This document shows positions 5,220-8,144 of a stretch of 8,144 nt of DNA, piece by piece. Below the pieces are notes generated by a model. That model had not been told where the DNA came from. It ran no database searches and worked only from the letters and a program-made list of their open reading frames with translations. Numbering within the stretch: the first letter of the stretch is position 1; each line of letters opens with the position of its first letter. The translations under genes and the position numbers were made by a program. The stretch is from Candidatus Thorarchaeota archaeon (GTDB taxonomy: Archaea > Asgardarchaeota > Thorarchaeia > Thorarchaeales > Thorarchaeaceae): NCBI GenBank assembly GCA_013138615.1, contig WTCK01000097.1, positions 1 to 8,144 of the forward strand, in the 5' to 3' direction.

Positions 5220-5975
5220 ATGTCAACAAGCGAAGCAACAATCAAGGCCCTAAAAGAGCTAGGGCTCACAGAGTATGAAACTGCTGCCTATCTTGCACTT
5301 GTTGAAGGCGGCCAGATATCCGCATCTGATATCAGTTCCAGATCAAAGGTGCCGTATTCACGAATCTATGATGTTCTCGGTCGGCTGGAAGAAAAGGCAT
5401 TCATTCAGGTTCAGAGAGGAAGGCCTACGATATACATTGCTAAGGCGCCAACTGAGGTTGCCCGACTGGTAAGAATGGCATGGGAGGACAAGATCGAAAC
5501 TGCTAGTAGCATAGTCGTGAATGAGCTTCAGCCTCGATTCGAACGCGAGGTGCAAGCATCTTCCAGAGATGTTTGGCTCATGCATGGGCGGGCCGCAATT
5601 CTGGCCAAGGCACTTGAGATGCTCGAATCCGCACGAGATGAAGTGAAACTCTCCGTTCCCAGTCTGGACATGGGCATGGAAGACCTCACTGCTATCATCG
5701 AACGCGTGCTGCGTGTCAAGGCGTCCATTGTTCAGGTCTTGACCTCACGCGGGGCAGAGTCCCTTGGGTTACCGATACCTAGTCAGGTCGAAATTAGAAC
5801 CAGGGACCGCGTGTTTGGTGCCGGCCTCATAGTGGACGAACAACAGACTCTCATCATGCTTTCAGGAAGTGAAGGAAATGAGTCATTCTTGGGCATCTAT
5901 TCGTCGCACGTAGTGTTCGCCGCGATGGCCCGAGCATACTTTGATTCTCTCTGGTCAGAGGCATCTCCAATCTGA
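5220..5975 (+). CDS. TrmB-family transcriptional regulator
   Basis: A 251-residue regulator. Residues about 5-75 form a winged helix of the TrmB type: ALKELGLTEYETAAYLALVE (10-29), ISASDISSRSKVPYSRIYDV (33-52, containing the recognition helix), LGRLEEKAFI and the wing QRGRPTIYIA. Residues about 80-110 form a linker helix. From about 112, VWLMHGRAAILAKALEMLES starts the C-terminal effector-type domain seen in TrmB relatives, ending near SLWSEASPI. TrmB proteins control sugar transport and metabolism genes in several archaea and respond to small ligands; the ligand and targets here are unknown. Start chosen at ATG 5220 because AGGTGG sits 5 nt upstream; a GTG at 5211 would add three residues. 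It follows the pyrophosphatase gene by 48 bp and is followed 73 bp later by another regulator. A near-palindrome over its ribosome site could allow self-control. Confidence 0.88.
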   Translation: MSTSEATIKALKELGLTEYETAAYLALVEGGQISASDISSRSKVPYSRIYDVLGRLEEKAFIQVQRGRPTIYIAKAPTEVARLVRMAWEDKIETASSIVVNELQPRFEREVQASSRDVWLMHGRAAILAKALEMLESARDEVKLSVPSLDMGMEDLTAIIERVLRVKASIVQVLTSRGAESLGLPIPSQVEIRTRDRVFGAGLIVDEQQTLIMLSGSEGNESFLGIYSSHVVFAAMARAYFDSLWSEASPI

Positions 5976-5981
5976 CGGACC

Positions 5982-5987
5982 TTAAAA
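5982..5987 (+). promoter_or_regulatory. possible TATA box of the tandem winged-helix gene
   Basis: TTAAAA lies 7 nt after the TrmB stop codon. Usual archaeal spacing would put the transcription start near 6010, after the ATG at 6007 and about 35-40 nt before the ATG at 6049, which agrees with the later start. An imperfect palindrome, AGGTAATACTAACCT (5989-6003), sits directly downstream, a place where repressors block transcription. Confidence 0.35.
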
Positions 5988-6036
5988 CAGGTAATACTAA
6001 CCTACAATGGGAGATTGGCCTTTGCTCATCAAACAA

Positions 6037-6043
6037 GAAGGTG
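6037..6043 (+). promoter_or_regulatory. Shine-Dalgarno site that sets the tandem winged-helix gene start
   Basis: GAAGGTG with a 5-nt spacer precedes the ATG at 6049, the same arrangement as at the TrmB and RNase Z starts. The in-frame ATG at 6007 has only AGGT, about 14 nt upstream. Confidence 0.6.
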
Positions 6044-6048
6044 CTATC

Positions 6049-7416
6049 ATGCCAGGGGACGACACAGACTTCCGTAGCAAACTGACTTCTTCTGCAGAAG
6101 CTGTCCTACGTGTTCTACAATCGTTCGAGGAACGTAAAGATGCAGAGATATTTGATGATTCTGATCCTGATGCATCAAACCTGAGGAAGATGGTGCGAAC
6201 ATATCGAGGGAGTCTGCACTCTGAAATCACCCGCCACCTTGCTGAAGTCATCACTTTGGGCGGCGTCAGCGTAGTTACACAGCGGGATGTCATTAGCCTA
6301 GTAGAAGAGATTTGGAATTCGAATGTTTCAAAATGTAGTCCCACTGAACTAAAAGTACTCGAGGGCGTTTTGGAGGACTCAAGCCTGAGCTTACGTTCTC
6401 TTTCTTTGGTAGTGGAGCTCAGCTATGCCCAAACGCGTAGAGCTGCACAGCGACTTCGCGCTTCTGGAGTGCTGCGCATCAAAGGTTTACTGAACACCAA
6501 TCTTCTCGGTCTTGAAAGGGTTCTAATCGTTTTAGAGAATCCCACTCTAGTTTTCTCAGGACCTTACATCCATAAATCTCTCTTTGTGGATTCGCCCGCA
6601 CCAACTGCTTTCTTAGTTTCAATCCTCCCAAGGGAGCGCGTTCCAGAATTACTAAAGATGATTAAATCCTTGAGAGGTACCGCTAGTTCCGTTTCAGCTT
6701 GGAAGCTATCTGCAGGAAAACCCCGATTCAGTAGTGTCTACTACAATTCTAAGACTGGCGAGTGGCGCCCCAACCTCCTCCACTTCCGGCTCATGTTGAG
6801 GGCTGGGAGCGATGACATTACAGTTGGAGCTCGCTCTTCCGCACCAGCTATTCCGTCTTCCGCGTTCACATCTGCAGAGCTTAAAATTCTCGAAAAGATT
6901 GCGGAGGACTACGAGGCGACTGCAGTCGAGATTACCGAATCCATCGGTCTAAGTGAGAGCACAGCCTTCAGAAAGAGGTCCAATTTGATTAACAAACGAG
7001 TCGTGGTGCCGAGAGCTACGGTCACCATTCCAAAATTAAAGGACCGGGCTATTGCTCTCTTGAGTCCGGATTGCGCTGGCGACATCGTGCCAGCGTGGAA
7101 TCAGTTGCCTCTGACCTACGTATCTCGTCTGGAGAATCTTGAGAACCATGACGAGAAAAAGATCCTTTTACTATCAGCTCTTGCATCAGGTTCTGCGTCA
7201 GATATCATTGATGTGTTGTATTCCGAGAAAAGCAGAGCTGATGATTTCACTGCCTATTCGGTCGCAGGGGGGGTTACTAATCCGATTAAGGTGGCTTCCA
7301 TGTTTGATCGTCGTGAGAAGCGATGGAAGTGGGACCCAAGTTTCTTCGATCTCCTCTCGTATGGGGTTGCCAGAAACGGGAGCAGAAAGAAAGATATCCC
7401 ACTGGATTTGGCATGA
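6049..7416 (+). CDS. putative transcription regulator with two tandem winged-helix/sensor modules
   Basis: A 455-residue protein I cannot assign to a named family. It reads as an N-terminal helical region (about 7-95) and then two copies of a DNA-binding plus sensor-like module. Copy 1: winged helix at about 96-150, with SPTELKVLEGVLEDSSLSLR, then SYAQTRRAAQRLRASGVL as the probable recognition helix, followed by GLERVLIVLE and a stretch of predicted strands and helices to about 240. Copy 2: FTSAELKILEKIAEDYEATA (273-292), then EITESIGLSESTAFRKRSNL, followed by RAIALLSP and a similar stretch to about 431. Both copies end with a related element, SSVYYNSKTGEWRPNL (228-243) and ASMFDRREKRWKWDPSF (416-432), supporting internal duplication. 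The winged helices resemble the Lrp/AsnC or MarR class; the sensor parts suggest a RAM-like fold but too weakly to assert. Start at ATG 6049 rests on GAAGGTG 5 nt upstream. It follows the TrmB-family gene in the same direction. Confidence 0.65.
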   Translation: MPGDDTDFRSKLTSSAEAVLRVLQSFEERKDAEIFDDSDPDASNLRKMVRTYRGSLHSEITRHLAEVITLGGVSVVTQRDVISLVEEIWNSNVSKCSPTELKVLEGVLEDSSLSLRSLSLVVELSYAQTRRAAQRLRASGVLRIKGLLNTNLLGLERVLIVLENPTLVFSGPYIHKSLFVDSPAPTAFLVSILPRERVPELLKMIKSLRGTASSVSAWKLSAGKPRFSSVYYNSKTGEWRPNLLHFRLMLRAGSDDITVGARSSAPAIPSSAFTSAELKILEKIAEDYEATAVEITESIGLSESTAFRKRSNLINKRVVVPRATVTIPKLKDRAIALLSPDCAGDIVPAWNQLPLTYVSRLENLENHDEKKILLLSALASGSASDIIDVLYSEKSRADDFTAYSVAGGVTNPIKVASMFDRREKRWKWDPSFFDLLSYGVARNGSRKKDIPLDLA

Positions 7417-7462
7417 GTTGGGTCGAAACGCATATCTGGATGTGGCTGATGGTTCTTCTATT

Positions 7463-7467
7463 GGTGG
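7463..7467 (+). promoter_or_regulatory. Shine-Dalgarno site of the RNase Z gene
   Basis: GGTGG with a 5-nt spacer precedes the ATG at 7473 and supports that start. The rest of the 56-bp gap after the preceding gene shows no T-run or strong hairpin; CATATC at 7431-7436 is a possible but weak TATA element. Confidence 0.5.
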
Positions 7468-7472
7468 TTTGA

Positions 7473-8144
7473 ATGTTGGAGGTTGTGTTTCTTGGAACAG
7501 GCGGCAGCATGCCCACCGAGGGACGTAACCTACCTGCAATAGCCATCAGATATCAGGGCTGGGTTCTGCTGCTAGACGCAGGGGAAGATGTGCAGAGGCA
7601 GTTCGAACGTGCGAATCTCGGGACCAATAAGAGGCAAGCCATATTCATCACTCATATGCATGCAGATCACATACTTGGTCTCCCTGGTCTATTGCTGCGC
7701 TTTTCACTTCTAGGACGAAGCCGTCCCCTCAGCGTTTACGGTCCTAACGGACTAATCCAGTATGTTAAATCGGCTCAGAATACAATGAACTTTGGTACCA
7801 CCTTCGAAACCACTGTATATGGAATAAGAGAGGGTCCCATCTTCGAAGTAGATAACCTCCGCGTTAATGCATTCGAAGTGGACCATCGAGGTTACGCACT
7901 CGGCTACGAAATCGTGTATCAGCGTCCTACGGGCTCTTTCCTGCCAGAAGCAGCCAAGAATCTAGGCATTCCCAAAGGCCCGCACTGGCAAGCATTGTCA
8001 GAGGGTCAAGAGGTTGAGCTTGCAGATGGCCGAACGATTCAGCCTGAAGAGGTGACAGGTTCAAAGCCTCCCCCAATCAGGATTGTGTATTCAGGCGACA
8101 CCCGTCCATGTCAATCGTTGAAACAGGCAGCGACTGATGCTGAT
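7473..8144 (+). CDS. rnz: ribonuclease Z, tRNA 3'-processing (3' end outside window)
   Basis: The first 224 residues of an ELAC-type metallo-beta-lactamase nuclease that cuts pre-tRNA after the discriminator base so CCA can be added. The N-terminus MLEVVFLGTGGSMPTEGRNL is typical, followed by LLLDAGEDVQRQF (32-44). The zinc-site signature THMHADHILGLPG (60-72) supplies H61, H63, D65 and H66; H138 in EVDHRGYALGY and D209 in YSGDTRPC are further ligands. Residues about 150-200, with LGIPKGPHWQALSEGQEV and LADGRTIQPEEV, match the exosite and following region of archaeal and bacterial RNase Z. The last part, with the final histidine ligand, lies past the right edge; family length is about 300 residues, so some 80 are missing. 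Start ATG 7473 fits the family N-terminus and follows GGTGG by 5 nt. It is the third plus-strand gene after the two regulators, 56 bp from the second. Confidence 0.95.
   Translation, partial: MLEVVFLGTGGSMPTEGRNLPAIAIRYQGWVLLLDAGEDVQRQFERANLGTNKRQAIFITHMHADHILGLPGLLLRFSLLGRSRPLSVYGPNGLIQYVKSAQNTMNFGTTFETTVYGIREGPIFEVDNLRVNAFEVDHRGYALGYEIVYQRPTGSFLPEAAKNLGIPKGPHWQALSEGQEVELADGRTIQPEEVTGSKPPPIRIVYSGDTRPCQSLKQAATDAD

Noticed and set aside
6007..6048. ATG 6007 as start of the tandem winged-helix gene, adding 14 residues
   Set aside because: No well-spaced ribosome site, probably at or before the transcription start, whereas ATG 6049 has GAAGGTG 5 nt upstream.
7139..7528. 129-codon plus-strand frame overlapping the end of the tandem winged-helix gene and the start of RNase Z
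   Set aside because: It is out of frame with both supported genes and has no recognisable motif.
7198..7546. Overlapping minus-strand frames (113 and 86 codons) at the RNase Z start
   Set aside because: Antisense shadows of two coding regions; no ribosome site or recognisable product.
1..8144. tRNA or rRNA genes, CRISPR arrays, insertion sequences, attachment sites
   Set aside because: Nothing resembling these was seen; gaps between genes are at most about 73 bp and contain only short regulatory-type sequence.

Overview
The window most likely comes from an Asgard archaeon, probably of the Thorarchaeota type. The main evidence is a complete two-domain gelsolin-like protein on the minus strand, a eukaryote-type actin regulator that among prokaryotes is chiefly known from Asgard archaea. 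An archaeal setting is also supported by a TrmB-family regulator, a luciferase-like (LLM) oxidoreductase of the type that often uses coenzyme F420, an archaeal-style RNase Z, and an MCM-like C-terminal winged helix. Base composition is moderate, with G+C near one half by eye. Most genes have clear Shine-Dalgarno sites (GAGGTG, AGGTGG, AAGGTG, AAGGAGGT) 5-8 nt before the start. Phylum assignment is inference.

Layout: (1) about 1-764, plus strand, the C-terminal part of an MCM-like protein that enters from the left edge. (2) 771-1421, minus strand, the gelsolin, convergent with the MCM-like gene (6 bp apart) and divergent from the next gene. (3) 1449-2255, plus strand, a bacterial-type Fpg/MutM DNA glycosylase. 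It appears to start at CTG, which restores the family's MPELPE N-terminus and fits a Shine-Dalgarno site 7 nt upstream; only 27 bp separate it from the gelsolin start. (4) After a 59-bp gap holding a perfect 7-bp inverted repeat comes a tight three-gene run: an M20 metallopeptidase (2315-3496), an LLM oxidoreductase (3497-4621, stop and start directly abutting) and a RdgB/HAM1 nucleotide pyrophosphatase (4608-5171, 14-nt overlap). (5) Two regulators follow: a TrmB-family protein (5220-5975) and a 455-residue protein with two winged-helix modules in tandem (6049-7416). (6) 7473 to the right edge holds the first 224 residues of RNase Z, including its H-x-H-x-D-H metal site.

Functionally the window mixes genome maintenance (MCM-like, Fpg, nucleotide-pool cleaning), tRNA 3'-end processing (RNase Z), a probable cytoskeletal regulator (gelsolin), an uncharacterised M20/LLM catabolic or redox pair, and two transcription regulators. 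The gene order alone does not show that the regulators control the upstream operon. No tRNA, rRNA, CRISPR array, insertion sequence or prophage was seen. There is no gene-free stretch over 300 bases; the longest gap is about 73 bp.
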